A stretch of DNA of 64,000 bases from Pontimonas salivibrio (GCF_002950575.1 NZ_CP026923.1:248001-312000); one strand, 5' to 3'. Positions 32,402 to 43,485 are shown, numbered from the stretch's first letter. A program made the numbers and translations. The notes: generated from the sequence alone by a model not told the origin.

Positions 32402-35400
32402 GTGCTGGAAGCAACCACGTTTGACGAAATCCGCATCGGTTTGGCCACCTCGGAGAACATCCGCGGCTGGTCCTACGGTGAGGTGAAAAAGCCCGAAACC
32501 ATCAACTACCGGACGCTGAAGCCGGAAAAGGATGGTCTCTTCGGTGAACAGATTTTCGGCCCCTCGCGGGACTGGGAGTGTGCCTGTGGCAAGTACAAGC
32601 GCGTCCGGTTCAAAGGAATCGTCTGTGAGCGCTGTGGCGTAGAGGTCACCAAGTCCTCGGTGCGTCGTGAGCGCATGGGCCACATCGAACTGGCTGCCCC
32701 TGTGACCCACATTTGGTACTTCAAGGGTGTGCCCAGCCGTTTGGGTTACCTGCTCGACATGGCACCGAAAGACCTTGAGAAGGTCATTTATTTCGCCGCG
32801 TACATGATCATTCGGGTGGACACTGACGCCCGTCACCGCGAAAAGCCCGAACTGGAAAAAGAACTCCGCCAAGAAATTGGTGTGCTCGAAAAAGAGCGCG
32901 ACGCAGCACTCGCTGAGCGCATGACCGAGCTGGAACAGGAACTGGCTGAACTGGAAGCCGCGGCGGCAAAAGCCGACCAGAAGCGCCGTGCCGACGATGC
33001 CGGGAAGAAAGAGCTGGCGTCAATCCGCAAAAGCTACGACGACGACATCGCACACCTCGAGCGGGTGTGGGAAGAGTTCATCAGCTTGCAGGTCGGTGAC
33101 CTGAAAGCTGAAGACGCCATCTTCCAGGACGTCCAGGACCGCTACGGAATGTTCTTCGACTCCCACATGGGTGCCGAAGCCATCCAGCGTCGCCTCGAAG
33201 ACTTCGACCTTCAGGCCGAGGCCGACATTCTGCACGACGAAATCCAAAACGGTAAAGGCCAGCGCAAGATCCGTGCGATTAAGCGCCTGAAGGTCGTGAA
33301 CTCCTTCCTCCAAACGGGTGCCTCACCGGCATCCATGGTGTTGGAAGTTGTCCCGGTGATCCCACCGGAGCTTCGCCCCATGGTGCAGCTGGACGGTGGT
33401 CGCTTTGCGACCAGCGATCTCAACGACCTGTACCGCCGCGTGATTAACCGCAACAACCGTCTGCGTCGTCTGCTTGACCTCGGTGCACCCGAGATCATCG
33501 TGAACAACGAAAAGCGGATGCTGCAGGAAGCCGTTGACGCCCTGTTCGACAACGGTCGTCGTGGTCGTCCCGTCACGGGAACCAACAATCGTGCCCTGAA
33601 GAGCCTCTCCGACATGCTGAAGGGCAAGCAGGGTCGTTTCCGCCAAAACCTGTTGGGTAAGCGCGTGGACTACTCGGGCCGTTCGGTCATTGTGGTCGGT
33701 CCGCAGCTGAGACTGCACCAGTGTGGTTTGCCCAAACTGATGGCGTTGGAGCTGTTCAAGCCTTTCGTGATCAAGCGCCTGATGGACATTGGGCACTCCA
33801 GCAACATCAAAAACGCCAAGCGCATGGTGGAGCGCTCACGCCCCGAGGTCTGGGACGTGTTGGAAGAGATCATTCGTGAGCGGCCCGTGTTGCTGAACCG
33901 CGCCCCCACGCTTCACCGCCTGGGTATTCAAGCGTTTGAGCCACAACTGGTCGAGGGTAAAGCGATTCAGCTTCACCCCTTGGTCTGTGCGGCGTTCAAC
34001 GCTGACTTCGACGGTGACCAGATGGCTGTTCACCTTCCACTCTCCGTGGAAGCGCAAGCAGAAGCCCGCGTGTTGATGCTGGCCTCGAACAACATCCTGA
34101 AGCCCTCCGACGGTCGCCCCGTCACCGTGCCCACCCAGGACATGATCATTGGTCTGCACCACTTGACCTCGGTGCGCAAAGAGGCCGCGGGCGAAGGCCG
34201 CATGTTCTCGTCGGTCGCTGAAGCCATCATGGCGATGGACCGGGGCGAGCTTCACCTGAACTCTGTGGTGAAAATTCGTATCGAGAACGTTCACCTCTCG
34301 CCGCGGAAGCAGCCAGAAGGATTCGTCCAAGGTTCGACCATGATTCGGGAAACCACTCTCGGTCGTGCACTGTTCAACGAACTTCTTCCCGAGGACTACT
34401 ACTGGGTGGAAGCCGTCATTGACAAGTCGCGGGTATCCGAGTTGGTCAACGACTTGGCTGAGCGCTACCCCAAAGTGGTTGTGGCGGACACCCTGGACAA
34501 GATCAAAGACGCCGGCTTCCACTGGGCCACTCGCTCCGGTGTGACCGTCGCGTTGAGCGATGTCCCGCGTCCTCCGCAGAAGGACGCCATTGTTGCCAAG
34601 TATGAAAAGCAGGCGGCAAAGGTCGACGCACAGTTTGAAAAGGGTCTGATTTCTGACCAGGAGCGTCGTCGTGAACTCGTGGAACTCTGGAGTGCGGGCA
34701 CCAAAGAAGTGAACGATGCGATGCGTGAGGTCTTCGAAGAGGGCAACACGATTAACCGCATGGTGACTTCTGGTGCTCGTGGTAACTGGCTGCAGGTGGG
34801 AAACATCGCCGGTATGCGTGGACTGGTGTCCAACCCCCGTGGTGAGGTCATTGCCCGTCCGATTATTTCCAGCTACCGCGAAGGCCTCAGTGTGGCCGAG
34901 TACTTCATCGCGACACACGGTGCGAGAAAGGGTCTTGCCGACACCGCTCTTCGTACTGCTGACTCCGGTTACCTGACCCGTCGACTCGTCGACGTGTCGC
35001 AGGATGTCATCATTCGCGAAGAAGACTGTGGCACCACCAAGGGCATTACGTTCCCCATCGCTCACCAAGACAGCGAAGGTAGCTGGGTGCGCTCGGACAA
35101 CGTCGAAAACGAAGTGTTCGCCAGGAACCTCGCTCAGGACGCCGTCGATGCCAAAGGCACCGTCGTCGCACAAGCGGGTGCCGACGTGGGCGATGTGCTC
35201 ATCGACGAACTGGTCACAGCCGGTGTGCACGAGATTTCGGTGCGCTCTGTATTGGTCTGTGAATCGCACGTCGGTGTGTGCGCGGCCTGCTACGGTCGCT
35301 CGCTCGCCAGTGGTACCGCGGTTGACCTCGGTGAAGCGGTCGGAATTATCGCCGCCCAGTCGATTGGTGAACCGGGAACCCAGCTCACCATGCGTACCTT

Positions 35401-36289
35401 CCACACCGGTGGTTCCGCTTCTGCCGACGACATCACCCAGGGTCTTCCCCGGGTGGCGGAGTTGTTTGAAGCGCGTACCCCCAAGGGTGCAAGCCCCATT
35501 GCGGAAGCTGATGGCCGGATCTCCATTGAAGAGACTGACACCCAGTACAAGATCACCCTCACTCCGGATAACGGCGACGAAGAGGTCTTGCACACTGTCT
35601 CGAAGCGCATGAGCTTGCTGGTTGCCGACGGCGACCACGTGGAACTGGGTGCTCAACTGCACGAAGGCCCTGTCGACCCGAAGGAAGTTCTTCGGGTTAA
35701 GGGTGTCCGCGCGGTGCAGGAGCACTTGGTCGGCGGAGTTCAGGGTGTGTATGGGTCCCAGGGTGTGCCGATCCACGACAAGCACATTGAGGTCATCGTG
35801 CGCCAAATGCTGCGCAAGGTCACCGTTGTGGATCACGGTGAAACGAGGCTGTTGCCCGGTGAACTGGTGGATCGCACCCGATACAACCAAATCAACCGTG
35901 AGTCACTGACCGAAGGCAAGAAGACTGCCTCCGCGCGTCAGGAAGTCATGGGAATCACCAAAGCGTCACTGGCAACCGAATCGTGGCTTTCCGCGGCCTC
36001 CTTCCAGGAGACCACACGGGTCCTCACCGAAGCGGCCATGCAAGGAAAGCGCGATCCGCTAGTGGGCCTCAAAGAGAACGTCATCATCGGAAAGCTCATT
36101 CCTGCCGGAACGGGACTGTCGCGCTACCGCAACATTCAGGTGGAGCCCACCGAAGAAGCCAGGGCGGAGCACTACCCCGCGCGCCTCTTCAGCGAAGACG
36201 ACGCGTTCGGATCGGCAGACGACTTGTCGTTTGTTGACTTCGAAGCGTTTAGCACCGAAGACGGAACTCAGAAAGACAACTACAGCTAA
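32402..36289 (+). CDS. rpoC: RNA polymerase beta' subunit
   Basis: 1295-residue beta' subunit. The N-terminal zinc site uses Cys60, Cys62, Cys75 and Cys78. The magnesium-binding NADFDGDQ is at residues 533-540. Residues of about 140-225 form a Lys/Glu-rich coiled-coil insert, the actinobacterial lineage insert. The second zinc site is in the CGTTKG and [13 protein letters not shown] region. GTG start with AGAAGG upstream. Transcription ends at a strong terminator 16 bp after the stop. Confidence 0.98.
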   Translation: MLEATTFDEIRIGLATSENIRGWSYGEVKKPETINYRTLKPEKDGLFGEQIFGPSRDWECACGKYKRVRFKGIVCERCGVEVTKSSVRRERMGHIELAAPVTHIWYFKGVPSRLGYLLDMAPKDLEKVIYFAAYMIIRVDTDARHREKPELEKELRQEIGVLEKERDAALAERMTELEQELAELEAAAAKADQKRRADDAGKKELASIRKSYDDDIAHLERVWEEFISLQVGDLKAEDAIFQDVQDRYGMFFDSHMGAEAIQRRLEDFDLQAEADILHDEIQNGKGQRKIRAIKRLKVVNSFLQTGASPASMVLEVVPVIPPELRPMVQLDGGRFATSDLNDLYRRVINRNNRLRRLLDLGAPEIIVNNEKRMLQEAVDALFDNGRRGRPVTGTNNRALKSLSDMLKGKQGRFRQNLLGKRVDYSGRSVIVVGPQLRLHQCGLPKLMALELFKPFVIKRLMDIGHSSNIKNAKRMVERSRPEVWDVLEEIIRERPVLLNRAPTLHRLGIQAFEPQLVEGKAIQLHPLVCAAFNADFDGDQMAVHLPLSVEAQAEARVLMLASNNILKPSDGRPVTVPTQDMIIGLHHLTSVRKEAAGEGRMFSSVAEAIMAMDRGELHLNSVVKIRIENVHLSPRKQPEGFVQGSTMIRETTLGRALFNELLPEDYYWVEAVIDKSRVSELVNDLAERYPKVVVADTLDKIKDAGFHWATRSGVTVALSDVPRPPQKDAIVAKYEKQAAKVDAQFEKGLISDQERRRELVELWSAGTKEVNDAMREVFEEGNTINRMVTSGARGNWLQVGNIAGMRGLVSNPRGEVIARPIISSYREGLSVAEYFIATHGARKGLADTALRTADSGYLTRRLVDVSQDVIIREEDCGTTKGITFPIAHQDSEGSWVRSDNVENEVFARNLAQDAVDAKGTVVAQAGADVGDVLIDELVTAGVHEISVRSVLVCESHVGVCAACYGRSLASGTAVDLGEAVGIIAAQSIGEPGTQLTMRTFHTGGSASADDITQGLPRVAELFEARTPKGASPIAEADGRISIEETDTQYKITLTPDNGDEEVLHTVSKRMSLLVADGDHVELGAQLHEGPVDPKEVLRVKGVRAVQEHLVGGVQGVYGSQGVPIHDKHIEVIVRQMLRKVTVVDHGETRLLPGELVDRTRYNQINRESLTEGKKTASARQEVMGITKASLATESWLSAASFQETTRVLTEAAMQGKRDPLVGLKENVIIGKLIPAGTGLSRYRNIQVEPTEEARAEHYPARLFSEDDAFGSADDLSFVDFEAFSTEDGTQKDNYS

Positions 36290-36305
36290 CCCTGTGGAAA
36301 ACGGC

Positions 36306-36357
36306 CCACCCGGGTCCCTGATATCTCATTAGGGTTCCCGGGTGGTTCTGTTTTTTC
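36306..36357 (+). terminator. rpoBC Rho-independent terminator
   Basis: Outer stem CCACCCGGG / CCCGGGTGG (right arm 36337-36345), inner TCCCT/AGGG pairing, then TTCTGTTTTTTCT. It overlaps the start codon and -10 box of the next gene. Confidence 0.85.
36330..36335 (+). promoter_or_regulatory. -10 box, leaderless, inside the rpoBC terminator
   Basis: TAGGGT, then 6 nt, then GTG 36342. The hexamer lies in the loop/right-arm side of the terminator hairpin. Confidence 0.5.
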
Positions 36358-36827
36358 TGGGAAACATTCTGCTGGTGCCCGTCCTCTTTCGGCTCACCTG
36401 GTGGGATCAGTTCACCCACCGGCTCCCCGACGCCTGGACGTTGCCTGCCCTTGGTGTCAGCGCATTGGCCCTGATGCTACTGGGCACAACCCAGGAGGTC
36501 ACCCCCGCAGCTCACTCTGCCGGGCTCGCGATGGCGATCACCGTTCTTGTGTTGTGGCTCCTCTCGGAAGCGCCGGGGCACCCTTTGGGCTTTGGGGATG
36601 TGAAGCTCGGTGCGGTCCTTTCCCTGCACTTGGGAATTCATCATTGGGGTTTGGTGGGGCCCTGGTTGGCATTCGCCTTCGTAGTCGGTGGGTTACACGC
36701 GCTGTGGCTTATCAGCCGCCGAGTCCTCAAAGGCAACGACATGTTGGCATTCGGGCCCTACATGGTGATGGCCTGGTTAGTGGTGTTGGCCAGTGTGGGG
36801 GCGGGGAATGGGGGGATGGTCACTTGA
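36342..36827 (+). CDS. Prepilin peptidase-like A24 membrane protease
   Basis: 161-residue membrane protein with about five hydrophobic segments. The two aspartates of A24 peptidases appear in WWDQFTHRLPDAW (near residue 22) and in LGFGDVKLGAVL (the GxGD motif), with FGPYMVMAW near the end. It is short and lacks the N-methyltransferase domain of full PilD. No pilin or secretion genes are in the window. GTG 36342 is retained because it supplies the first membrane helix and has a leaderless -10 at the right distance; GTG 36375 would lose most of that helix. Confidence 0.75.
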   Translation: MVLFFLGNILLVPVLFRLTWWDQFTHRLPDAWTLPALGVSALALMLLGTTQEVTPAAHSAGLAMAITVLVLWLLSEAPGHPLGFGDVKLGAVLSLHLGIHHWGLVGPWLAFAFVVGGLHALWLISRRVLKGNDMLAFGPYMVMAWLVVLASVGAGNGGMVT

Positions 36828-36852
36828 CCCTTAGCGCTGGGGGCAGTAGTCT
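36824..36852 (+). promoter_or_regulatory. str operon promoter
   Basis: TTGACC (36824-36829), 17-nt spacer, TAGTCT (36847-36852). The -35 overlaps the stop codon of the preceding peptidase gene. Transcription from about 36859 would give a leader of nearly 250 nt before rpsL. Confidence 0.7.
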
Positions 36853-36990
36853 GGGCGATTGTGTGTTCGTTGGCACGCCCGCAGCGTGTGCCCGGAATAC
36901 GGGGCCGCTAGGTATCGGGTCGCGAACGTCACAAAAGGGTAAGCGAAACGGCATGAAAGTGCTGGATTGCGGCCCCCACGGCATATCGTC

Positions 36991-37049
36991 AGCCTTCCAA
37001 CCGGAGGGCTTTCGGTTCGATGTCGCCTGGGGTGTGACACATCCGTCAC
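36991..37049 (+). promoter_or_regulatory. rpsL leader hairpins
   Basis: AGCCTTCC-aacc-GGAGGGCT (36991-37010, 8 bp with one G-U) is followed by TTCGGTTCG, and GTGAC/GTCAC (about 37034-37049) forms a second, weaker hairpin. These are candidates for attenuation or r-protein feedback on the str operon. An open frame 36952-37093 crosses this region but looks non-coding. Confidence 0.4.
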
Positions 37050-37106
37050 GCGTCGGGGAAAACCATCACACTGTCACCGTGCAGAGCAGATAACAAGGAG
37101 TTCATT

Positions 37107-37472
37107 GTGCCAACGATTCAACAGCTGGTGCGCAAAGGGCGCACGCCGAAGGTCTCTAAGACCAAGGCGCCAGCATTGCGGGGAAACCCCCAACAGCGCG
37201 GTGTGTGCACCCGCGTGTACACCACGACCCCGAAGAAGCCTAACTCTGCGCTTCGCAAGGTCGCTCGTGTGAAGCTTTCCAACGGTACGGAAGTGACCGC
37301 CTACATCCCCGGTGAGGGCCACAACCTGCAGGAGCACTCGATGGTGCTCGTTCGCGGTGGACGTGTGAAAGACCTCCCCGGTGTGCGCTACAAAATCGTG
37401 CGTGGTTCGCTCGACACCCAGGCAGTGAAAAACCGTAAGCAGAGCCGTAGCCGTTATGGAGCGAAGAAGTAA
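37107..37472 (+). CDS. rpsL: 30S ribosomal protein S12
   Basis: 121-residue decoding-site protein. [27 protein letters not shown] (the streptomycin-region lysine retained) and [14 protein letters not shown] are intact and wild-type-like. GTG start with AAGGAG upstream. Its TAA and the rpsG ATG overlap (TAATG). First gene of rpsL-rpsG-fusA-tuf. Confidence 0.98.
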   Translation: MPTIQQLVRKGRTPKVSKTKAPALRGNPQQRGVCTRVYTTTPKKPNSALRKVARVKLSNGTEVTAYIPGEGHNLQEHSMVLVRGGRVKDLPGVRYKIVRGSLDTQAVKNRKQSRSRYGAKK

Positions 37473-37942
37473 TGCCAAGAAAAGGTCCCGCACCCAAGCG
37501 TCCCGTTGTTGCCGATCCGGTATACAACTCCCCAGTTGTCACGCAGCTGGTCAACAAGATTCTCGTCCAGGGTAAAAAAGGTCTGGCTGAGGGAATCGTC
37601 TACGGCGCCCTCGAAGGCGTCTCGGCGAAGACCGGCCAGGAGCCTGTTGAAGTGTTGCGTAAAGCGCTCGACAACGTCCGCCCGACCCTCGAAGTTCGCT
37701 CACGCCGCGTGGGTGGTTCGACCTACCAGGTACCCGTCGAGGTGAAGCCCCACCGGGCGAACACCCTGGCGCTGCGCTGGTTGGTTAGCTATGCCCGCTC
37801 ACGTCGTGAAAAGACGATGACTGAGCGTTTGACCAACGAGATTCTCGACGCATCAAACGGCCTCGGTGCCGCCGTGAAGCGTCGCGAGGACACCCACAAG
37901 ATGGCCGAATCCAACAAGGCCTTCGCCCACTACCGCTGGTAA
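37472..37942 (+). CDS. rpsG: 30S ribosomal protein S7
   Basis: 156-residue protein that nucleates the 30S head and, in E. coli, represses its own operon. [35 protein letters not shown] and [14 protein letters not shown] are standard. Length is normal. Coupled to rpsL by a one-base overlap; fusA follows after 35 bp. Confidence 0.98.
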   Translation: MPRKGPAPKRPVVADPVYNSPVVTQLVNKILVQGKKGLAEGIVYGALEGVSAKTGQEPVEVLRKALDNVRPTLEVRSRRVGGSTYQVPVEVKPHRANTLALRWLVSYARSRREKTMTERLTNEILDASNGLGAAVKRREDTHKMAESNKAFAHYRW

Positions 37943-37977
37943 CCACCACACCCCTACAACCCTCCCGGAGGAGCACT

Positions 37978-40092
37978 GTGGCACAGGACGTGCTAACCGA
38001 CCTGAACAAGGTCCGCAACATCGGCATCATGGCCCACATCGATGCTGGAAAAACAACGACCACCGAGCGAATCCTGTTCTACACGGGTATTTCGCACAAA
38101 ATCGGCGAGGTCCACGACGGTGCCGCCACCATGGACTGGATGGCTCAAGAGCAGGAACGCGGAATTACGATTACGTCCGCGGCAACAACCTGCTTCTGGG
38201 ATAACCACCAGATCAACATCATTGACACCCCCGGACACGTTGACTTCACCGTCGAGGTGGAGCGCAGCTTGCGTGTTCTCGACGGTGCCGTTGCAGTGTT
38301 CGACGGTAAAGAAGGTGTGGAGCCCCAGTCGGAAACGGTGTGGCGCCAGGCCGACAAGTACAACGTTCCCCGTATTTGTTTCGTCAACAAGATGGACAAG
38401 CTGGGTGCGGATTTCTACTACACCGTCGACACCATCATCAAGCGCCTGGGTGCAAAACCTCTGGTGATTCAGCTGCCTATCGGTGCTGAATCAGACTTCC
38501 TCGGAGTGATCGACCTGGTCGAAATGAAGGCCAAAGTGTGGCCCGGTGACTCTAAGGGTGATGTGACCCTTGGTGCTCAATATGAGACCCGGGAAATTCC
38601 TGAAGAGTTGCTCCAGAAAGCTCAGGAGTACCGCGCGAAGCTTGTCGAAGACGTTGCTGAAGCGAGTGAAGAGCTGCTCGAGAAGTACCTCGGTGGGGAA
38701 GAAATCTCGATTCCGGAATTGAAAGCGGGCATCCGCCAGCTGACCATTGCCGGCGAGGCCTACCCCATCCTGTGTGGTTCCTCGTTTAAGAACCGCGGTG
38801 TGCAGCCCATGTTGGACGGCGTAGTCGATTACTTGCCTTCGCCGTTGGATGTCCCCGAAGTTGAAGGTCACAAGGCCAACGACGAAGACACCATCATCAC
38901 GCGCAAGCCTGACTCCAACGAGCCGTTTGCAGCGCTGGCGTTCAAAGTTGCCGTGCACCCCTTCTTCGGACGGCTCACCTACGTGCGCGTCTACTCGGGA
39001 TCCATCGAATCGGGCGCCCAGGTCATCAACTCGACTAAGGGTAAAAAAGAGCGCATCGGAAAAATCTTCCAGATGCACTCGAACAAGGAAAACCCGGTCG
39101 ATTACGTGTCCGCCGGTCACATTTACGCCGTCATTGGTTTGAAAGACACCACCACTGGCGACACCCTGTGTGACCCGGCGAGCCCAGTGATTCTCGAATC
39201 AATGACCTTCCCTGAGCCCGTCATCGAGGTGGCCATTGAGCCGAAGACCAAGGCTGACCAGGAGAAGCTCTCTTTGGCCATCCAGAAGCTTGCCGAAGAG
39301 GACCCCACCTTCCGCACCGAGTTGAACCCGGAAACGGGCCAGACCGTCATTAAAGGCATGGGCGAGTTGCACTTGGACATCCTCGTTGACCGGATGAAGC
39401 GTGAGTTCAACGTGGAAGCCAACGTGGGTAAGCCCCAGGTTGCCTACCGCGAAACGATTCGTCGGACAGTTGAGAAGTACGACTACACCCACAAGAAGCA
39501 GACCGGTGGTTCGGGTCAGTTCGCGAAGGTGCAGATCAGTCTCGAGCCTCTCGAAGTCACCCCGGAGACCAGTTACGAGTTTGAGAACAAGGTCACTGGT
39601 GGACGTATTCCTCGTGAATACATTCCATCCGTTGACGCCGGAATCCAGGACGCCATGCAGGTAGGTGTTTTGGCGGGGTACCCGACCGTGGGGGTTAAAG
39701 CAATCCTCCTCGACGGTCAGTACCACGACGTCGACTCGTCAGAAATGGCGTTCAAGATTGCTGGATCGATGGTCTTTAAAGAGGCCGCGAGACAGGCAAA
39801 CCCTGCACTGCTCGAGCCAGTGATGGCCGTCGAGGTGCGTACTCCTGAGGAATACATGGGAGACGTCATCGGCGACCTGAACTCCAGGCGTGGGCATGTG
39901 CAGAGCATGGAGGATGCGACCGGCATTAAAGTTGTGCGCGCCCTCGTACCGTTGTCGGAGATGTTTGGATACGTTGGTGATTTGCGCTCGAAAACTTCGG
40001 GCCGCGCCGTGTACTCCATGGTCTTTGACTCCTATGCTGAAGTCCCGAAGGCTGTGGCCGACGAGATTATTCAGAAGGGCAAGGGAGACTAA
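37978..40092 (+). CDS. fusA: Elongation factor G
   Basis: 704-residue translocase GTPase. G1 [12 protein letters not shown], switch region [19 protein letters not shown] and [10 protein letters not shown] are present, followed by the domain IV segment [16 protein letters not shown] and the domain [13 protein letters not shown] start preceded by CCGGAGGAG. Only one fusA form is visible here. Confidence 0.98.
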   Translation: MAQDVLTDLNKVRNIGIMAHIDAGKTTTTERILFYTGISHKIGEVHDGAATMDWMAQEQERGITITSAATTCFWDNHQINIIDTPGHVDFTVEVERSLRVLDGAVAVFDGKEGVEPQSETVWRQADKYNVPRICFVNKMDKLGADFYYTVDTIIKRLGAKPLVIQLPIGAESDFLGVIDLVEMKAKVWPGDSKGDVTLGAQYETREIPEELLQKAQEYRAKLVEDVAEASEELLEKYLGGEEISIPELKAGIRQLTIAGEAYPILCGSSFKNRGVQPMLDGVVDYLPSPLDVPEVEGHKANDEDTIITRKPDSNEPFAALAFKVAVHPFFGRLTYVRVYSGSIESGAQVINSTKGKKERIGKIFQMHSNKENPVDYVSAGHIYAVIGLKDTTTGDTLCDPASPVILESMTFPEPVIEVAIEPKTKADQEKLSLAIQKLAEEDPTFRTELNPETGQTVIKGMGELHLDILVDRMKREFNVEANVGKPQVAYRETIRRTVEKYDYTHKKQTGGSGQFAKVQISLEPLEVTPETSYEFENKVTGGRIPREYIPSVDAGIQDAMQVGVLAGYPTVGVKAILLDGQYHDVDSSEMAFKIAGSMVFKEAARQANPALLEPVMAVEVRTPEEYMGDVIGDLNSRRGHVQSMEDATGIKVVRALVPLSEMFGYVGDLRSKTSGRAVYSMVFDSYAEVPKAVADEIIQKGKGD

Positions 40093-40193
40093 GCCCGAGC
40101 GAATAGGCTCGCCGAGCCTTGCATTATCAATACAACCGATCCTGTTTGAGTCGGAGCAACTGATTCAAACACCGAAGTCCTGAGGAGGACCAA

Positions 40194-41387
40194 GTGGCTA
40201 AGGCCAAGTTCGAGCGGACCAAGCCGCACGTAAACATCGGAACGATTGGTCACGTCGACCACGGCAAGACCACTCTGACCGCTGCAATTTCCAAGGTGCT
40301 CGCTGACCGTCATCCGTCAGACGTCAACGTGTCGCGTGACTTCGCGTCCATTGACTCTGCTCCGGAAGAGAAGCAGCGTGGTATCACCATCAACATCTCG
40401 CACGTCGAGTACGAGACCGACAAGCGTCACTACGCACACGTTGACGCCCCCGGCCACGCCGACTACATCAAGAACATGATCACCGGTGCGGCTCAGATGG
40501 ACGGAGCAATCCTCGTGGTTGCCGCCACTGACGGCCCGATGGCTCAGACTCGCGAGCACGTTCTGCTCGCCAAGCAGGTGGGTGTTCCTTACCTCTTGGT
40601 CGCGCTGAACAAGTCCGACATGGTCGACGACGAGGAAATCCTCGAGCTCGTCGAGGTCGAGGTTCGTGAGCTGCTCTCCAGCCAGGGCTTCGACGGCGAA
40701 AACGCCCCCGTGGTTCGCGTCTCCGCTCTGAAGGCCCTCGAGGGCGACCAGGAGTGGGGCGACAAGATCATGGAGCTCATGGACGCCGTGGACAACAACG
40801 TTCCCGACCCCGTGCGTGACAAGGACAAGCCGTTCTTGATGCCCATCGAGGACGTCTTCACCATCACCGGACGTGGAACTGTTGTGACCGGCCGTGCCGA
40901 GCGTGGCACGCTGTCGATCAACTCCGACGTCGAAATCGTGGGTATCCGCGACACTCAGAAGACCACCGTCACCGGAATCGAGATGTTCCACAAGCAGCTC
41001 GACGAAGCGTGGGCTGGCGAGAACTGTGGTCTGTTGCTGCGTGGTACCAAGCGTGAAGATGTCGAGCGCGGTCAGGTTGTCGTGGTCCCCGGATCTGTGA
41101 CTCCTCACACCGAGTTCGAAGGAACCGCCTACATCCTCGGAAAAGACGAGGGTGGGCGTCACAACCCCTTCTACACGAACTACCGTCCGCAGTTCTACTT
41201 CCGCACCACCGACGTCACCGGCGTCATCTCGCTGCCCGAGGGCACCGAGATGGTCATGCCCGGCGACACCACCGACATGAAGGTGGAGCTGATTCAGCCC
41301 ATCGCCATGGAGGAAGGTCTCTCCTTCGCTATTCGTGAAGGTGGACGTACCGTGGGTGCCGGAACGGTGACCAAGGTCATCAAGTAG
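40194..41387 (+). CDS. tuf: Elongation factor Tu
   Basis: 397-residue GTPase delivering aminoacyl-t[33 protein letters not shown] and NKSDMVDD are the G motifs; [14 protein letters not shown] begins domain 2. Codon choice is strongly biased to C/G-ending codons, as expected of a top-expressed gene. GTG start with GAGGAGG upstream. The 101-bp gap after fusA may hold an additional promoter, but no clear pair was identified. Confidence 0.98.
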   Translation: MAKAKFERTKPHVNIGTIGHVDHGKTTLTAAISKVLADRHPSDVNVSRDFASIDSAPEEKQRGITINISHVEYETDKRHYAHVDAPGHADYIKNMITGAAQMDGAILVVAATDGPMAQTREHVLLAKQVGVPYLLVALNKSDMVDDEEILELVEVEVRELLSSQGFDGENAPVVRVSALKALEGDQEWGDKIMELMDAVDNNVPDPVRDKDKPFLMPIEDVFTITGRGTVVTGRAERGTLSINSDVEIVGIRDTQKTTVTGIEMFHKQLDEAWAGENCGLLLRGTKREDVERGQVVVVPGSVTPHTEFEGTAYILGKDEGGRHNPFYTNYRPQFYFRTTDVTGVISLPEGTEMVMPGDTTDMKVELIQPIAMEEGLSFAIREGGRTVGAGTVTKVIK

Positions 41388-41400
41388 TTTCCGCTTCACA

Positions 41401-41431
41401 CGAAGGCCCCGGGGAAACCCCGGGGCCTTCG
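41401..41431 (+). terminator. tuf / str operon terminator
   Basis: Perfect 14-bp stem CGAAGGCCCCGGGG with an AAA loop, followed by TCGTTT. It is very stable although the T-run is short. Confidence 0.8.
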
Positions 41432-41469
41432 TCGTTTGCGCAGCCGAAAAATGTTGCATTATTGCTAGA

Positions 41470-41483
41470 TAGCATTTATGCTA
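41470..41483. promoter_or_regulatory. Palindromic operator over the XRE-gene promoter
   Basis: Perfect inverted repeat TAGCAT-TT-ATGCTA, flanked by CTAG on both sides. It covers the -10 candidate TATGCT (41477-41482), which ends 7 nt before GTG 41490. The position suits autorepression by the HTH protein encoded downstream. Confidence 0.6.
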
Positions 41484-41489
41484 CTAGGT

Positions 41490-41765
41490 GTGAGTAGGCC
41501 ATCTAAAGACGAGACTGCTCCCGTGGTGAACCGGATCGAACAGGCCCGGAATGGCCGAGGCCTCTCTCGGAGCGACCTCGCCGACATTGTCGGCGTCCAT
41601 TACCAAACCATGGGCTACCTCGAGCGAGGCGAATATAACCCCAGCCTGGAATTGGCCCTCAAGATTGCAGGAGCCTTAGAGGTTGGCGTGGAGGACGTCT
41701 TTTGGCTGGACCGCTCTCCCTCGAATCCAGCGCCTGCCCGCGGTGCAAAGGAGAAAAGATCGTGA
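41490..41765 (+). CDS. XRE-family HTH regulator
   Basis: 91-residue Cro/CI-type regulator: IEQARNGRGLSRSDLADIVG, VHYQTMGYLERGEYNPSLE and LALKIAGALEVGVEDVFWL form the five-helix HTH, matching small YozG/YgzD-like repressors. The C-terminal tail is polar. The start is uncertain: GTG 41490 is favoured by the leaderless -10 spacing; ATG 41478 and GTG 41523/41526 are alternatives. It overlaps the next gene as GTGA and is probably the regulator of a three-gene unit with two membrane proteins. Confidence 0.85.
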   Translation: MSRPSKDETAPVVNRIEQARNGRGLSRSDLADIVGVHYQTMGYLERGEYNPSLELALKIAGALEVGVEDVFWLDRSPSNPAPARGAKEKRS

Positions 41766-42313
41766 CGGGAAACCCAAAGCACTTCTCCGAAGCTGCACGA
41801 GTCGGTGATTCGGCGCATCGCCAACACATCGCCAGGGGGCTTGCCGATACACGGTGGGATGGGCTGCGCACACCCTTTGGCCTCGGGGCCGTCATCGCGT
41901 TGGCGGTGGTGGTGTTGTTCGTTGCCCCCGTGCTGGTGTGGTTTGTCGAAGACCCCATCGGGTTGGTGCCGGTGGCGTTCGTGGGCAGTGTGTACCTGAC
42001 GTGGTTTTTGTTGCGTCGAGTGGTGAGGTTCGTCACCGTTGCGCCCGATGAAGCGCTTGACGAGCGCCTGATTGCGATCAGGAACCGAACCTACCTCTTG
42101 GCCTATCGTGTACTGGCCGGTGTCTTCGGGTTGATTGCGGGAGCGTTGCTTGTCTGGTCGATTGTGGAGATTCGCTCAGGCGCCCCCGCGGCGAGCTTCA
42201 GCATCAGTTGGCCGCAAGTCAACGCCCTCATCTGGTTCGTACTCGCCCAGATTCTCCTGATGCCGTCATTAACTCTCGCCCTTGGAATTCGCCGACGAAA
42301 GGTTCAACTGTGA
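41762..42313 (+). CDS. Hypothetical four-helix membrane protein paired with XRE regulator
   Basis: 183 residues with four hydrophobic segments (about 42-65, 69-86, 115-137 and 152-174). Not recognised, but small XRE regulators are often coupled to membrane proteins of this size (DUF2975/DUF2178-like). AAAGGAG stands before the GTG, which overlaps the regulator stop (GTGA). The N-terminal 35 residues are soluble and His/Arg-rich. Confidence 0.72.
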   Translation: MTGNPKHFSEAARVGDSAHRQHIARGLADTRWDGLRTPFGLGAVIALAVVVLFVAPVLVWFVEDPIGLVPVAFVGSVYLTWFLLRRVVRFVTVAPDEALDERLIAIRNRTYLLAYRVLAGVFGLIAGALLVWSIVEIRSGAPAASFSISWPQVNALIWFVLAQILLMPSLTLALGIRRRKVQL

Positions 42314-43485
42314 GTCAGAAAACGCGCGACATTGGCCCTGATGTCCTTCGAGGTTTTGCCCTGTGGGGAATCATCCTGGTCAATGTGGCCTACTTCTCCC
42401 ACTCAGTAGATTCTGGGCCGACTGCTTCCACCCTCTTGTCCACCGGGGACGCTATTGCGGCCTTTCTGGTTTTTGTGTTGGCCCAGGGCAAGTTCTACCT
42501 CATCTTTTCTTTCCTGTTTGGCTATAGCGCCCACTATGTGTTGCGAAACCTGGAGACAGGGCGCCGACGTTGGTGGTGGCGAAGCGCTGGCTTAGTGATC
42601 CTCGGTGTTGCCCACGCAAGTTTTCTCTTCATCGGCGACATCCTCTTTCTTTATGGGCTGCTGGGCATAGTGTTGCTGGCTTTCTATGGCCGCAGCGAAA
42701 AGGTCATTAGGCGGTGGATGGCCTGGATTTATGGGGCGTTCGCCTTCTTCTCTGTTGCTGTTATCGCTCTGGTCTGGTCAGTCGAGGCGAAGGGATTCAG
42801 TGCGGCGGGTGAGACGTCACAGGCCGCGAAGGTTTACGAATCCACCGTGCTCTCCGGCGACTACCTGGCGTCGATTCCTGCCCGTTTTGACTTCTGGTTC
42901 TCGGAAGCGATCCTGCTCGTCGCCTTCCAGGGCGCCTTAACCTTCGTGGCCTTCTTAGCCGGCGTGCTCGCCGCCCGCGCCGGTGCCCTCACGTCCAATG
43001 GCCTGGCGGCGCACACGCTGCGAGGAATGATGGGCTGGGGTCTGGGCCTTGGCCTGGGCCTGCAGTTGTTCTTTGGCGGGCTGTGGTTGGCCAACACTCT
43101 CTCTGCTGCGCCCTCCACAGCCGTGGAGTTGGGGTCCTTCTTTGGAAGCTTCCTCGCCGCGCCACTGCTCAGTGTCGGTTATGTGGGGCTTGTGTTGACG
43201 CTCGTCAGGGCGAAACCCACAGTCTTGGGATGGCTGGGCCGCATGGGCCGAATGTCCCTCACGGTGTATTTGGGCCAGTCGGTCATTTTGAGTGTGATCT
43301 TTGGCGGTTGGGGGCTTGGCCTCTACCAAGAGGTGCCCTACTGGTCGGCGGTCGTGATTGCGGTGGGGGTGACCCTGCTGCTCGCCCTGGGCGCCACGCT
43401 GTGGTTGCGCTGGGCCACGCAGGGCCCCATGGAGCGCCTGCTGACTGCCTGGTCGCGCGTGGGTATGTCGAGGCCTTCGCGCTAA
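42310..43485 (+). CDS. DUF418 domain membrane protein (YeiB-like)
   Basis: 391-residue protein with about ten hydrophobic segments. The N-terminal DVLRGFALWGIILVN, the FYLIFSFLFGYSAHYVL segment and the C-terminal GRMSLTVYLGQSVILSVIFG are hallmarks of DUF418/YeiB proteins, which are related to membrane acyltransferases and have unknown substrates. GTG 42310 overlaps the previous stop (GTGA), so it is the third gene of the XRE unit. The C-terminus is basic. Confidence 0.85.
   Translation: MSQKTRDIGPDVLRGFALWGIILVNVAYFSHSVDSGPTASTLLSTGDAIAAFLVFVLAQGKFYLIFSFLFGYSAHYVLRNLETGRRRWWWRSAGLVILGVAHASFLFIGDILFLYGLLGIVLLAFYGRSEKVIRRWMAWIYGAFAFFSVAVIALVWSVEAKGFSAAGETSQAAKVYESTVLSGDYLASIPARFDFWFSEAILLVAFQGALTFVAFLAGVLAARAGALTSNGLAAHTLRGMMGWGLGLGLGLQLFFGGLWLANTLSAAPSTAVELGSFFGSFLAAPLLSVGYVGLVLTLVRAKPTVLGWLGRMGRMSLTVYLGQSVILSVIFGGWGLGLYQEVPYWSAVVIAVGVTLLLALGATLWLRWATQGPMERLLTAWSRVGMSRPSR

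Noticed and set aside
33836-35890. 684-codon open frame on the minus strand antisense to rpoC
   Set aside because: It mirrors the codon bias of rpoC, has no recognisable domain, no ribosome binding site and an odd His/Val/Gly-rich composition; rpoC is certain on the other strand.
36952-37093. 47-codon frame beginning ATGAAAGTGCTGG in the rpsL leader, possible leader peptide
   Set aside because: No ribosome binding site and no regulatory residue run; the hairpin within it explains the region better.
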